Positions 1-7,830 of a DNA stretch of 64,000 bases are shown one piece after another. The notes under the pieces were generated by a model, which worked only from the letters and a program-made list of their open reading frames with translations, was not told the origin of the DNA and made no database searches. A program made the translations under genes and the position numbers. Every line of letters begins with the position of its first letter. Positions within the stretch are counted from its first letter, which is position 1. Source of the stretch: Pseudanabaena sp. ABRG5-3 (lineage in GTDB: Bacteria > Cyanobacteriota > Cyanobacteriia > Pseudanabaenales > Pseudanabaenaceae); the NCBI RefSeq assembly GCF_003967015.1, contig NZ_AP017560.1, positions 3,284,048 through 3,348,047 on the forward strand. The letters are read 5' to 3'.

Positions 1-140
1 TGCGTCACTTTGCTCTTAATCTCTTAAGTCGCGATAAGTCTTCTAGGTTCAGTATGCGGGCGAAACGTAATAAGGCGGCTTGGGATCTGCCTTATCTAAT
101 TCATCTCCTTAACCTTTGACTGTTTTATGCGGTTGCCCTA
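1..140 (+). mobile_element. Right end of an ISAs1-family insertion sequence
   Basis: The window opens inside an insertion sequence. A transposase C-terminus ends at 119, and the sequence at about 123-140 (TTTTATGCGGTTGCCCTA) reads on the other strand as TAGGGCAACCGCATAAAA, which resembles the terminal inverted repeats I know for cyanobacterial ISAs1-family elements. The left part lies outside the window, so completeness cannot be judged. Immediately to the right is half of a family E palindrome, as if the element had landed inside one. Confidence 0.7.
3..119 (+). CDS. ISAs1-family transposase, C-terminal fragment (cut by window start)
   Basis: Frame 3 is open from the window edge to a TGA at 117-119 and encodes 38 residues. 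It holds the blocks ALNLLSRDKSS and KRNKAAWDLPYLIHLL, which match the conserved C-terminal end of ISAs1-family DDE transposases (ALNLL..., KR.KA.WD..YL...L). The catalytic residues lie upstream of the window. Whether the gene is intact cannot be seen here. The terminal inverted repeat follows a few bases after the stop, which is the normal layout. Confidence 0.72.
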   Translation, partial: RHFALNLLSRDKSSRFSMRAKRNKAAWDLPYLIHLLNL

Positions 141-189
141 GTGCAACCCTTCGGGTTGCGCTTCCACAAACCATTTAGGATTGCGATAT
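140..189. repeat. Half copy of a family E palindromic repeat
   Basis: A hairpin GCAACCC-TTC-GGGTTGC is followed by CGCTTCCACAAACC and TTAGGATTGCGATAT. The same right half occurs in the complete family E copy at 39977-40069. The matching left half (GGTTTGTGGAAGCG) is absent here because the insertion-sequence end takes its place. Confidence 0.6.
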
Positions 190-222
190 GACACAATGGG
201 CTGAAATCAATTCACAAAATTT

Positions 223-777
223 ATGTCTGATCTCGTACCTGCAACAATTTTGCAAAACCGTCTCAGCTATCAAGGTCGTAAGTTCTCTTTTCATACCGAT
301 CGCATTAAGTTACCTAATGGCGTTATCGGGGAATATTCTTATATCAAACACCCCGGGGCAGGAATGGCGGTTCCTGTCAATGCCGATGGCAAGTTTGTCT
401 TAGTAAAGCAATATCGATTTGCAATTCAGCGCTACTTATTAGAATTTCCTGCGGGAACTTTAGAAGTAGGCGAAAATCATGATGTGACGATTAAGAGGGA
501 AATTGAAGAAGAGACGGGCTATAGTGCTAGTAAATGGCAATATCTCGGCGGATTCTACATTTGCCCCGGCTATTCCGATGAGATTATCCATGCTTATCTC
601 GCACAGGATCTCACCAAATTAGAACAACCTCCTGCTCAAGATGAAGATGAAGAGATAGAAGTAGTACTGCTCAGTAGGGAAGAAATCGATAATTTATTGC
701 GATCGCAGAGTGCAGATACTAGTCTTGATGCTAAATCCATCACCGCATTTCATCTAGCTTTACAAGTTTTAGGATAA
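223..777 (+). CDS. NUDIX hydrolase, ADP-ribose pyrophosphatase type
   Basis: Cytosolic 184-residue protein of the ADP-ribose pyrophosphatase (NudF-like) class of NUDIX enzymes, which hydrolyse nucleoside diphosphates linked to another moiety. The full Nudix box GX5EX7REUXEEXGU is present at residues 78-100 (GTLEVGE...KREIEEETGY), so the metal-binding glutamates are intact. The preceding EFPAG and upstream beta strands fit the ADP-ribose-hydrolase subgroup. The ATG at 223 is chosen because the domain starts close behind it. It stands alone between the IS end and a convergent gene. Exact substrate is inferred from the family only. Confidence 0.88.
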   Translation: MSDLVPATILQNRLSYQGRKFSFHTDRIKLPNGVIGEYSYIKHPGAGMAVPVNADGKFVLVKQYRFAIQRYLLEFPAGTLEVGENHDVTIKREIEEETGYSASKWQYLGGFYICPGYSDEIIHAYLAQDLTKLEQPPAQDEDEEIEVVLLSREEIDNLLRSQSADTSLDAKSITAFHLALQVLG

Positions 778-833
778 GTTTCTGAGTTGTCACCATCGCA
801 AGGAATAAAGCGACGTATCTCAAAGTTACAAAC

Positions 834-864
834 GTTATATCGCCCACAATGCGGGCGATATAAC
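834..864. repeat. Palindromic repeat, 31 bp
   Basis: Arms GTTATATCGCCC.. around the loop AAT, with one mismatch. A sister palindrome lies 32 bp downstream at 896-926. The pair sits between two convergent genes and could act as a bidirectional terminator, although there is no clear T-run. Confidence 0.7.
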
Positions 865-895
865 AAAAGCGACATAGCTCAAAGTTATAAACAAC

Positions 896-926
896 GTTAT
901 ACCGCCCGCAATGCGGGCGGTATAAC
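896..926. repeat. Palindromic repeat, 31 bp (second of pair)
   Basis: Perfect 14-bp arms GTTATACCGCCCGC around AAT. It differs from the copy at 834-864 by an A-T to G-C change that appears in both arms. The bases ahead of the two copies (CTCAAAGTTA.A.AACGTTAT.) are nearly identical too, so this is a local duplication of a longer unit. Confidence 0.75.
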
Positions 927-975
927 AAACTGGTTTTGTCTTAAGTTCCCAAAGGTCAAGACAAAATCTAAATTT

Positions 976-2160
976 TTAACCTCCACTATTCGGACGAATT
1001 AACACAATCGGCGTTTGCTCGGCGGCATTACCCGCAGGATTCATAATTAAGGCTTGATTGAGTAACTCTTCAGAAGCTCCAGAAGTTGACGCTAAAACCT
1101 TCACCCGACGCAAATCGTTCACATCGACGATCGCAGCTTCGAGTCCCGTACCAGCCTTAATCTCATCAACAACAGATTGAGGATTTTTGGGACCCAGCAC
1201 GATGAATTGATCGTAGGGTGGCAAAGTCCCAGTCACATCGTCGATTAATCTCGCCTGTTCACCAGCCAGCATATAGAATACGCCCGGAACACGGAAGATT
1301 GTCTTAGCGAGAGAACCGATGATGAAGGCGAAAGCGACGCGCCATGCCCCTGACTCATTAATTAGAGATTGCAGACCACATGCCGTGGCAAGACTGGAAG
1401 TACTCTTGAAGTAATAACAGAGTCGTTTCGCTAACCATTGGGGATAAATATCACTGGGATGATAGAAGTTACCCTGCATAATCGCGATTGGGGTTTCGGC
1501 GATCGTCACAATATCTCCCGCTTGAGCATGGCTCATTACATAGCGCTGCATCACATCCACAGGGGTATCACCCGCAGAGAGAATGTGGGTGCGAATGGGT
1601 AATACATCGGCATCAGGAGTGGGTCGCCAACGTTCCCTTTGATTGGCATCAGGAAACTGGAGGGGAATAATGCAATGCTTGACCTTTTCTTCGCGCCCCG
1701 CAGGTCCATAGATTGTGTAATGGACACGCACCCAAGCAGTTTTCAATTCTTCGAGATTTTTGCCACTGATATCAATTTGAATCTCTACACCCGTGCTTTT
1801 ATCGGGAGTAATGATATAGGATTCCCAATAGTTATCGTTACGACTTGCCACATTGGGATGGCGCGATCGCAACTGCACCTGAGTATGAATGCCATCAAGA
1901 CTATCGCTCGATAGCAGGGATAGTTCAGGATTGACTTCGACAAGAAAAACATCAAGCTTGCGAGTTTTGTTCGTCGCCGTTAGCAGCAATTCCAGTCGGT
2001 AATGATCTGGCTCATAGGTCAGAAACTGCCAAGCCCCATTATCAAATTCGAGTAAGTTGCCTTGTCTCGTTTTATATTGCCACTCAAACAGCAACCATAG
2101 TAATAAAACTATGCCACCAAGAGATGCGATCGCTATAGCCAAACCAATCAAAATATTCAT
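976..2160 (-). CDS. Membrane-anchored F420-0:gamma-glutamyl ligase-like protein
   Basis: This 394-residue protein starts with one strong membrane helix (about residues 3-25: IGLAIAIASLGGIVLLLWLL), then a beta-rich region to about residue 190. A domain resembling coenzyme F420-0:glutamate ligase (CofE family) follows from about residue 195; the segment TPVDVMQRYVMSHAQAGDIV and the ETPIAIMQG block are the recognisable parts. The same architecture is conserved in many cyanobacteria, where the actual reaction is not established to my knowledge. F420 ligation is therefore a family label, not a claim about function. Convergent with the NUDIX gene and followed upstream by trpA on the same strand. 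Confidence 0.7.
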   Translation of the reverse strand: MNILIGLAIAIASLGGIVLLLWLLFEWQYKTRQGNLLEFDNGAWQFLTYEPDHYRLELLLTATNKTRKLDVFLVEVNPELSLLSSDSLDGIHTQVQLRSRHPNVASRNDNYWESYIITPDKSTGVEIQIDISGKNLEELKTAWVRVHYTIYGPAGREEKVKHCIIPLQFPDANQRERWRPTPDADVLPIRTHILSAGDTPVDVMQRYVMSHAQAGDIVTIAETPIAIMQGNFYHPSDIYPQWLAKRLCYYFKSTSSLATACGLQSLINESGAWRVAFAFIIGSLAKTIFRVPGVFYMLAGEQARLIDDVTGTLPPYDQFIVLGPKNPQSVVDEIKAGTGLEAAIVDVNDLRRVKVLASTSGASEELLNQALIMNPAGNAAEQTPIVLIRPNSGG

Positions 2161-2187
2161 GAGCCTTAATTCTTAATTCTTACTTTT

Positions 2188-2292
2188 TATCCCAATTCAC
2201 GAAAGGATGACAACAATTTTGTGAATTAAAAGCCAAACCTAGTGAGGATTTTTAAAACTAAAAAATGGCACAGCCATTTTTTAGTTTTGGTA
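2188..2292. repeat. Family G repeat, about 105 bp
   Basis: Contains the pair TTCACGAAA...TTTTGTGAA and, at its right end, the perfect hairpin CTAAAAAATGGC-ACA-GCCATTTTTTAG. It closes with TTTGGTA, as the related copy at 35840-35940 does. It abuts the trpA stop codon exactly and fills the gap between trpA and the next gene. Confidence 0.7.
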
Positions 2293-3087
2293 TTAGTCTC
2301 TACGAATAGATTGTTTGAGAGTTTTGCAAAGCTCGGCGATCGCGTGCAAGCCACCATCTGGCTCGGCTAATTTCTTCACCATCGCACTACCGACGATCGC
2401 GCCATCAGCACTCCAGTCAATTACCTGCTTAGCATGTTCAGGTTGCGAGATCCCAAACCCAACGGCGATCGGTTTATCGGTAATCTCTCTGAGTTGTTCG
2501 ATCATCGTTTTTACACCCTTCGCCACTTCGGTACGCACACCCGTTACGCCCGTCGCACTAACCACATAGATAAAGCCCTGTGATTTCTCAGCGATCGCCG
2601 CAAAACGCTCAGGTGGACTAGTGGGTGCAATCAATAAAATTACTTCAATCCCCGCTTTTGCAGCAGGCTCTAGCAACACATGGGATTCTTCGAGGGGGAG
2701 GTCAGGTACAACTAAGCCACGAGCCCCTGCGTCATAAATTTTTTGGAGAAACTTTTCGACCCCAATATTTAAGATCGGGTTGTAATAAGTGAAAAGAATA
2801 ATTGGCGATCGCAATTCTGGCGCAACTTCACGGACAATATCTAACACCTTGTCCAATGTCGCTCCTTTTTGCAAAGCCCTTGTTGCCGCCGCCTGAATTA
2901 CAGGGCCATCTGCCAAGGGATCGGAATAGGGTACACCTAACTCGATCAAATCCGCGCCGTTTTGATCTAAGACCCGCAAAGCTTTTGCCGTTGTCTCCAA
3001 GTTTGGATCACCAGCCGTAATAAAAGGAATCAGAGCAGCTTGACCTCTAGCTCGCAGTTCTTCAAATCGAGCGGAAACGGATATCAT
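2293..3087 (-). CDS. trpA: Tryptophan synthase alpha subunit
   Basis: TrpA cleaves indole-3-glycerol phosphate to indole and glyceraldehyde-3-phosphate and channels indole to TrpB. The 264 residues match the usual TIM-barrel length. The catalytic region [17 protein letters not shown] carries the conserved Glu and Asp; YYNPI, PDLPLEE and the phosphate-binding VGFGIS and GSAMV blocks are all present. The ATG at 3087 gives the normal MISVSARF start. No other trp gene is adjacent; trpF is about 22 kb away, so the pathway genes are dispersed, as is common in cyanobacteria. Confidence 0.97.
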   Translation of the reverse strand: MISVSARFEELRARGQAALIPFITAGDPNLETTAKALRVLDQNGADLIELGVPYSDPLADGPVIQAAATRALQKGATLDKVLDIVREVAPELRSPIILFTYYNPILNIGVEKFLQKIYDAGARGLVVPDLPLEESHVLLEPAAKAGIEVILLIAPTSPPERFAAIAEKSQGFIYVVSATGVTGVRTEVAKGVKTMIEQLREITDKPIAVGFGISQPEHAKQVIDWSADGAIVGSAMVKKLAEPDGGLHAIAELCKTLKQSIRRD

Positions 3088-3185
3088 GACTTAAAAATTT
3101 CCAGAAAAAGTAGTCCCGTATTATAGTAGCGCTTCACGGTGACTTGTTACAGCTATGGGCAAAGCTAGAGTTTCACTGCAACGCA

Positions 3186-3413
3186 CTAGAGTGGTTGACA
3201 TTTGCCTGCACGGATAAGACCAACACGCTTAGCGATCGCCTCACCCTGAGAGTTAAATGCACCCCAAGTTTCTACAAAATCAGTGAGATCTTCTTGGCTA
3301 TTACCTTTGACAATTTCACAGATACCCGTATCAGCACGTTTACCGATGAACCAGCGCTCAGCAGTGATCGATTCTTGCGAATCTCTAAGACTATTCAGAC
3401 TATCAGATATCAT
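3186..3413 (-). CDS. Small conserved-looking cyanobacterial protein, function unknown
   Basis: A 75-residue acidic, soluble protein with no signal peptide or membrane helix. The middle (TAERWFIGKRADTGICEIVKG) and end (WGAFNSQGEAIAKRVGLIRAGKC) look like a compact conserved fold. I recall similar small proteins in cyanobacteria but cannot name a family. It lies about 100 bp upstream of trpA on the same strand and could share its transcript. The only other open frame here is a longer antisense one with poor composition, so this strand is preferred. Function unknown. Confidence 0.55.
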   Translation of the reverse strand: MISDSLNSLRDSQESITAERWFIGKRADTGICEIVKGNSQEDLTDFVETWGAFNSQGEAIAKRVGLIRAGKCQPL

Positions 3414-3799
3414 TTACAGCACCTTGCATAACTAAAATCCAGAGAAATTCTTAAAAGCCCTACCTCGTAAGACTTTCAAAAATTTCTTTGGATTTTAATA
3501 TAGTGCTTTTCAAGTACAAATAGTTGTTTCCTCGCCACAACCCTGAGCATAAAGTGCTGTAAGTTCCACCCTGATGGTAGGTTGCGTTGAGTCCCTAAAC
3601 ATAGTAAAAGAAATCATAGATTTGTGACTTACAGCAATTTTCGATCAACCGAACCACAAGAACTTTTTTGAAAGTGTTGCTTCGCAACACTTTCAAAAAA
3701 GTTCTTGGTTTGGGTTTGAGCGCAAAGTGCTGCAATTATTGCTTTATCGCAAAGTCCTGAACCATCCTCATAACAATTAATATAAAAAATGGCGTTAAT
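3414..3799. other. Intergenic region holding repeats of families D and C
   Basis: No gene is visible. At about 3499-3580 there is a degenerate family D repeat (TATAGTGCTTTTCAAGTAC...). At 3630-3734 lies a family C element. The last 60 bp before the gene at 3800 are AT-rich and presumably hold its promoter; I cannot assign -35/-10 boxes with confidence. Confidence 0.6.
3630..3734. repeat. Family C palindromic element, about 105 bp
   Basis: A perfect 24-bp-arm hairpin at 3657-3707 with loop TTC (inner arm GAAAGTGTTGC) sits inside ends TACAGC and GCTGCA. The same plan, with different arm sequence, occurs at 36601-36690 and, in inverted orientation, at about 18925-19025. Confidence 0.75.
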
Positions 3800-4375
3800 A
3801 TGGCGCAAATTTTTGGAGAATTCACAGAAAATTTTTCAGACCGAAGCGAATTTTTAGTTTTAGGATTTTCGCCTTCTTCATTACCAATTAAATTACGCTG
3901 GAGGACAAATGGACTATCAGCAGATTTCCTTGGTGACTATGTCCGAAACTTCTTCCCTGGTGATACAAATGCTGATATAACTAAGCAGGCTGAAATAGGA
4001 GCTGCGGTTAGTTTCATTGCCAATGAGTTATTAGAAAATGCAATGAAATATAGTGATGACAGTGCAGGTCAACCAGTTAATCTAGAGGTACATTTGTTTA
4101 GCGAGCGTCTCGTATTTCTCTCTAAAAATAGTGTGCATCAAGATGCGATCTCTAGTTTTCAGGCTTATATCCAAGAAATTACCACTGGTGATATTGGTGA
4201 GATGTATATCAATCAAGTGGAAAAAAGTGTCACTAATGAAGAAGAAGTAAACTCTGGACTTGGTTATTTTACAATGATCATGGACTATGATGCAGTTTTA
4301 GGATGGAAGTTTGAGCAGTCTCAAAATAATGGGAATGTGACAATGGTAACGACAATGGTACAGTTACCTCTTTAG
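3800..4375 (+). CDS. Histidine-kinase-like ATPase, partner-switching type (SiaB/anti-sigma-kinase-like)
   Basis: A 191-residue cytosolic protein with a GHKL ATPase N-box at about residues 75-86 (NELLENAMKYSDD), and a late GLGYFTMI segment that could be the glycine lid. It has no sensor or receiver domain. This matches small anti-sigma-factor-kinase-like proteins (DUF6272/SiaB group) that phosphorylate a STAS-type partner. A STAS-like gene follows 88 bp downstream on the same strand, which supports that pairing. The target of the switch is unknown. Start at 3800 is the first ATG in frame after the repeat. Confidence 0.7.
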   Translation: MAQIFGEFTENFSDRSEFLVLGFSPSSLPIKLRWRTNGLSADFLGDYVRNFFPGDTNADITKQAEIGAAVSFIANELLENAMKYSDDSAGQPVNLEVHLFSERLVFLSKNSVHQDAISSFQAYIQEITTGDIGEMYINQVEKSVTNEEEVNSGLGYFTMIMDYDAVLGWKFEQSQNNGNVTMVTTMVQLPL

Positions 4376-4463
4376 TAAATATTTAATAAATGATCTAGCA
4401 AATAAACAGCCCAAAACATAGATCAAATAAACAGATCAAACTTTTATCAGGAGGATTTTCAAA

Positions 4464-4808
4464 ATGGAAGTTAAAGGAGATGATTATAAAGTCTGGTATA
4501 ACGCATCAGAATCGAGTATTTATTGTCAAGGATCCTTACGATTAGCAGGAACAGAAGAATATGCTCCAATTGTAAAAATTTTAGAGCATGTAATTGAGAA
4601 ATCACCTCAACACATTATTTTAAATCTCTGTCAATTAGAATTTCTAAATAGTTCAGGCATTAATGTACTATCTAAATTTGTAATTAAAGTTCGCCAGAAA
4701 GAAAAAATTAGTATTACAGTTCAAGGTTCAGATACTGTACCTTGGCAGGGAAAGTCCCTTAAAAATTTGCAACGTTTAATGCCTGCCTTAAAATTAGAAT
4801 GGGTTTAG
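4464..4808 (+). CDS. STAS-like anti-sigma-antagonist/SiaC-type partner protein
   Basis: A 114-residue protein with the STAS pattern: a strand HIILNLCQLEFLNSSGINVL at residues 53-72, where the serine pair after LN sits at the usual phosphorylation position of SpoIIAA-like proteins, followed by a helix and a strand (ISITVQGS). A strong ribosome site AGGAGG at 4449-4454 lies 9 bp before the ATG. Together with the upstream ATPase it makes a likely phosphorylation-controlled partner-switching pair. It could also be a closely related DUF1987-like protein; function inferred from fold pattern and neighbour. Confidence 0.65.
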   Translation: MEVKGDDYKVWYNASESSIYCQGSLRLAGTEEYAPIVKILEHVIEKSPQHIILNLCQLEFLNSSGINVLSKFVIKVRQKEKISITVQGSDTVPWQGKSLKNLQRLMPALKLEWV

Positions 4809-4815
4809 TGAGAAT

Positions 4816-5307
4816 CTAGTTTATTGCGATTTCTTTTAATCTTTTAGATACGAGAAATCGAATATTATCTAAAAGATAAATAATCTCTGACGGTGAAACA
4901 TGGCTACTATCAACCTCACGTCCCGCAGCTTCTGATAAAAACCTCAAAATCTGCTTAGGTAACATTAAAGTTAAGCCATTTTTAAGGTGTAGTTCTAATT
5001 TACGAACCCCTGTATTCAGAGGATACACCCGATATTGATTTAAGCCATTGATCAGTTGTCCGCCATTATCAAAATAACTCAATTGGACAATGCGATCGCT
5101 AGGTGATTGACCACTGTAGCCCTCTAGCTCTTGTTTTACGAATTGTGCTAGGTCGTGCAAATTATGAGCTTGGGCAAATGATAAACATTTTTCTAAAGCG
5201 CGGGTCAAAGGCAATTTAGCGATCGCTTCTTCTGTTTCTAGTTGTAGTTCTAAAGCGGCTAAGATATCGTCAAGACTAAGCACAGTACAAGATTCGGAAA
5301 CTGACAT
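4816..5307 (-). CDS. Unknown protein with AbiTii-like N-terminal region
   Basis: A 163-residue soluble protein. The segment ALEKCLSFAQAHNLHDLAQF followed by VKQELEGY (about residues 37-64) resembles the AbiTii domain pattern (helical repeat ending in ELNGY), found in abortive-infection-associated proteins and also in unrelated contexts. The second half (LYFDNGG..., LTLMLPKQILRFL) shows no motif I recognise. It is convergent with the STAS-like gene, 7 bp apart, and has no defence gene beside it, so a defence role is not supported here. Confidence 0.55.
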   Translation of the reverse strand: MSVSESCTVLSLDDILAALELQLETEEAIAKLPLTRALEKCLSFAQAHNLHDLAQFVKQELEGYSGQSPSDRIVQLSYFDNGGQLINGLNQYRVYPLNTGVRKLELHLKNGLTLMLPKQILRFLSEAAGREVDSSHVSPSEIIYLLDNIRFLVSKRLKEIAIN

Positions 5308-5339
5308 AATGCTCCGTACTAGGTTGTAAGTTATGCAGA

Positions 5340-5417
5340 TATAGCGTTTTCCAGTCTAGTGAAGTACAGAGGGTTGGGGAAACAACCCTGTACCTCATTT
5401 GCTTGAAAGGCGCTATA
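5340..5417. repeat. Family D repeat, 78 bp
   Basis: Ends are TATAGCG and its complement CGCTATA. The core is GTACAGAGGGTTG...CAACCCTGTAC. Sister copies with different cores are at 26319-26386 and 54447-54533. Confidence 0.75.
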
Positions 5418-5432
5418 TACTCATCTTAAATA

Positions 5433-5471
5433 GTTTGTAGAAGTGTCTCCGAAGGGGAAGTTTCTACAAAC
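5433..5471. repeat. Family E-like hairpin
   Basis: Arms GTTTGTAGAA/TTCTACAAAC flank TCTCCGAAGGGGA, close to the core of the family E copy at 39977-40069 (CACCTCCGAAGGGGTA). The outer ends of the full element are not recognisable. Confidence 0.5.
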
Positions 5472-5533
5472 TTCAAAAAAATTTCAGCCCACAACTGAGC
5501 GATTTCTACTAGCGTATGGCGACTGTTAAGATG

Positions 5534-5551
5534 AAGAATAAAGTTATTCTT
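5534..5551. promoter_or_regulatory. Inverted repeat just upstream of the cobW-like gene
   Basis: AAGAATAA-AG-TTATTCTT, 8-bp perfect half-sites with a 2-bp centre, ends 12 bp before the ATG at 5563. Its position suits a repressor operator or a leader hairpin. It does not match a Zur box that I know, so metal control is only a guess. Confidence 0.35.
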
Positions 5552-5562
5552 GCATAAAGTCC

Positions 5563-6663
5563 ATGCTTACTTCCGATCGCAATGTTACCGAAGATCTTAC
5601 ACAGGACATTATTGATGTGGATGTACCCAAACGCGGGATGCCAGTCACAATCATCACAGGCTTTTTAGGCAGTGGTAAAACTACTCTGCTCAATCACATT
5701 TTACAAAACCAGCAGGATCTGAAAGTTGCAGTTTTAGTAAATGAATTTGGCGATATCAATATTGACAGCCAGTTGTTGGTTGCCGTGGATGAAAATATGA
5801 TGGAACTGAGCAACGGTTGCATCTGCTGCACGATCAATGATGGCTTAGTTGACGCTGTTTACAATGTTCTCGAACGAAGCGATCGCATTGATTACATGAT
5901 TGTCGAGACTACTGGTGTCGCTGATCCCCTACCCATTGCCCTTACTTTTTTAGGTACAGAGCTACAGCATTTAACTCGCCTCGACTCGATTTTGACTGTA
6001 GTTGATTCCGAAGCATTTACCTCAGAGCATTTCAATAGCGATGCTGCCTATGCCCAAATCATGTATGGCGACATTATTATTCTCAATAAGACTGATCTTG
6101 TAACCGAAGAAAAACTCCAAGAGCTAGAAGCTTTCATTAACAAGACCAAAACTAAAGCGAGAATTTTGCGATCACATTTGGGGATCGTACCATTACCCCT
6201 CATTCTTGATGTGAAGATCGACCAATCAGCGATCGCGCCTAGTCAAAAAGACGAAGATCATGCTCACCACAAACATGAACATCACGATCATGGCAGCCCA
6301 AACTCCCATGAACAATGCCACGATCCCGAATGTAACCATGAGCATCACCACCATGAGCATCATCATTCCGATCACCTAGAAAACGACGGCTTTATATCTA
6401 TATCATTTCAAAGCGATCGCACCTTTGATCTCGATAAGTTTCAAAACTTTTTAGACAAAAAATTGCCAATAGATGTCTTCCGAGCTAAGGGTATTTTGCA
6501 CTTTGCAAATATTGATAATCGCTATGTATTCCAACTGAGCGGCAAACGCTATGAGCTAAAAAATGATGATCGCGGCAAATCTCTAAATAATCAGCTAGTA
6601 ATCATCGGACGTAATTTACACCGAGAAGAGTTACTTGCCGAACTTACCGATTGTCTCGTCTAA
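5563..6663 (+). CDS. CobW/COG0523-family GTP-dependent metallochaperone
   Basis: A 366-residue G3E-family GTPase. Walker A is GFLGSGKTT (residues 33-41), the metal-binding CxCC is GCICC (85-89), and the guanine-specificity motif is NKTD. A histidine-rich linker at about 233-271 (with CHDPECNHEHHHH) precedes the C-terminal CobW_C domain. Such proteins insert or traffic metals, usually zinc or cobalt, in the cytosol. The Cys/His-rich linker suggests zinc buffering, but the client metal cannot be read from sequence. Divergent upstream region carries an inverted repeat at 5534-5551. Confidence 0.9.
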   Translation: MLTSDRNVTEDLTQDIIDVDVPKRGMPVTIITGFLGSGKTTLLNHILQNQQDLKVAVLVNEFGDINIDSQLLVAVDENMMELSNGCICCTINDGLVDAVYNVLERSDRIDYMIVETTGVADPLPIALTFLGTELQHLTRLDSILTVVDSEAFTSEHFNSDAAYAQIMYGDIIILNKTDLVTEEKLQELEAFINKTKTKARILRSHLGIVPLPLILDVKIDQSAIAPSQKDEDHAHHKHEHHDHGSPNSHEQCHDPECNHEHHHHEHHHSDHLENDGFISISFQSDRTFDLDKFQNFLDKKLPIDVFRAKGILHFANIDNRYVFQLSGKRYELKNDDRGKSLNNQLVIIGRNLHREELLAELTDCLV

Positions 6664-6670
6664 TCACCCA

Positions 6671-6695
6671 AGAGGCGGCGCAATGCGTCGCCTCT
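6671..6695. terminator. Hairpin between convergent cobW-like and trx genes
   Basis: AGAGGCGGCGC-AAT-GCGTCGCCTCT, 11-bp arms with one mismatch and a 3-nt loop, midway between two convergent stop codons. Likely a bidirectional terminator, although the T-run is weak. Confidence 0.5.
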
Positions 6696-6701
6696 CTAGG
6701 T

Positions 6702-7019
6702 TTAAGCGTGAACTGCTAAGCGATCGCATAATTGATCGGCTTGGATGACCCCCTCAACGCGATCAACGGGTGAACCGTCTTTAAATAGAACTAAAGTTGG
6801 TAAAGCGTAGACCTTATATTGAGAAGCAAGATCAGGATAGTTATCTGTATTGATTTTCACAATCTGTACCTTATCCTTCATAGTTTCACTTACCTTGTCA
6901 AGAATTCCTGTCATGAGTTGGCAGGGACCACACCAAGGTGCATAAAAATCTACAAGAACAGGCAATTCTGAACTTTCTAACAACTCGTCAAAACTACCAA
7001 ACTGCTTTGTTACTGACAT
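6702..7019 (-). CDS. Thioredoxin
   Basis: A 105-residue canonical thioredoxin. The redox site WCGPC is at residues 29-33, the cis-proline loop is ALPT (about 74-77), and the buried DFYAPW strand precedes the active site. It reduces disulfides in cytosolic targets with electrons from thioredoxin reductase. Length and motifs are those of m-type/TrxA proteins; which of the several cyanobacterial thioredoxins this is cannot be decided. A GGGGAGATCG sequence just upstream of the ATG may serve as ribosome site. Confidence 0.95.
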   Translation of the reverse strand: MSVTKQFGSFDELLESSELPVLVDFYAPWCGPCQLMTGILDKVSETMKDKVQIVKINTDNYPDLASQYKVYALPTLVLFKDGSPVDRVEGVIQADQLCDRLAVHA

Positions 7020-7048
7020 GGGGAGATCGCTCCTTTAAAAATTCAATT

Positions 7049-7200
7049 CTATAGCAATTCCCCAAAAAGTAGGAAGACGCTTCTCGCAGTTATTGAATTT
7101 GCCTATGGACATAAAACCCAAAAGATGAGTGGCGGCGCAATGCGCCGCCACTCATCTTTTGGGTTTTGATTTGTGCTAGCTCTTTCTTGCGTTGCTATAG
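7049..7200. repeat. Family A element, 152 bp, with perfect 27-bp-arm palindrome
   Basis: Ends CTATAGCAA and TTGCTATAG are perfect inverted repeats. The core at 7113-7167 has 27-bp arms around one base (equally a 3-nt AAT loop). It lies between divergent trx and efp, so it separates or carries their promoters. Confidence 0.8.
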
Positions 7201-7269
7201 GTTTAAATTTTTTGTCGCAAAGGTTACACCTCTAGGCTAGAATAAGCTCTGGCTATTACTCAATCCGCA

Positions 7270-7830
7270 ATGATCTCTAGTAACGATTTTCGACCCGGCG
7301 TAACAATTGAACTCGATGGCGAAGTCTGGCGTGTAGTTGAATTCTTACACGTAAAGCCTGGTAAAGGTTCAGCTTTTGTACGCACCACGCTAAAAAGCGC
7401 CATGACAGGTAAAAACCTAGAAAGAACCTTTAGGGCTGGGGAAATGGTTCCTCAGGCTGTGCTCGAAAAAAGCTCCATGCAGCATACCTATAAAGATGGC
7501 GAGGATTATGTCTTTATGGATATGCAGAGCTATGAAGAAGCTAATTTGACCGCTTCCCAAATTGGTAGTCGTGTCAAGTACATCAAAGAAGGCATGGAAG
7601 TCAACGTTGTCCGTTGGGGTGACAGAGTAATTGACGTGGAATTGCCTAATACCGTCGTGCTAGAAGTCATCGAAACCGACCCAGGCTTAAAAGGTGACAC
7701 TGCAACTGGTGGCAGTAAAGCCGCTAAGGTGGAAACAGGCGCATCGATCAACGTTCCTCTTTTTGTGAACATTGGCGATCGCATCAAAATTGATACTCGT
7801 GAAGACACGTATTTGGGGCGTGAAAATTAG
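7270..7830 (+). CDS. efp: Translation elongation factor P
   Basis: EF-P binds between the P and E sites and relieves stalling at proline runs. The 186 residues include the domain I loop [13 protein letters not shown], whose lysine is the usual modification site, and the C-terminal OB-fold ending [15 protein letters not shown], which is a family signature. ATG at 7270 gives the standard [10 protein letters not shown] start. The stop codon is followed without a gap by the accB start, so the two genes form an operon; this efp-accB order is well known in cyanobacteria. Confidence 0.97.
   Translation: MISSNDFRPGVTIELDGEVWRVVEFLHVKPGKGSAFVRTTLKSAMTGKNLERTFRAGEMVPQAVLEKSSMQHTYKDGEDYVFMDMQSYEEANLTASQIGSRVKYIKEGMEVNVVRWGDRVIDVELPNTVVLEVIETDPGLKGDTATGGSKAAKVETGASINVPLFVNIGDRIKIDTREDTYLGREN

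Noticed and set aside
3144-3431. 95-codon plus-strand frame over the small gene at 3186-3413
   Set aside because: Composition is poor and it overlaps almost entirely with the minus-strand frame that looks conserved.
4816-5307. Abortive-infection (AbiTii) defence gene
   Set aside because: Only a short N-terminal helix pattern matches and there is no defence neighbour; kept as unknown with AbiTii-like region.
7113-7167. Riboswitch or attenuator upstream of efp
   Set aside because: The structure is a repeat-family palindrome with copies at unrelated genes, not a conserved aptamer.
7530-7808. Antisense 92-codon open frame inside efp
   Set aside because: Low-complexity Ser/Thr/Pro composition on the opposite strand of a highly conserved gene; no start context.
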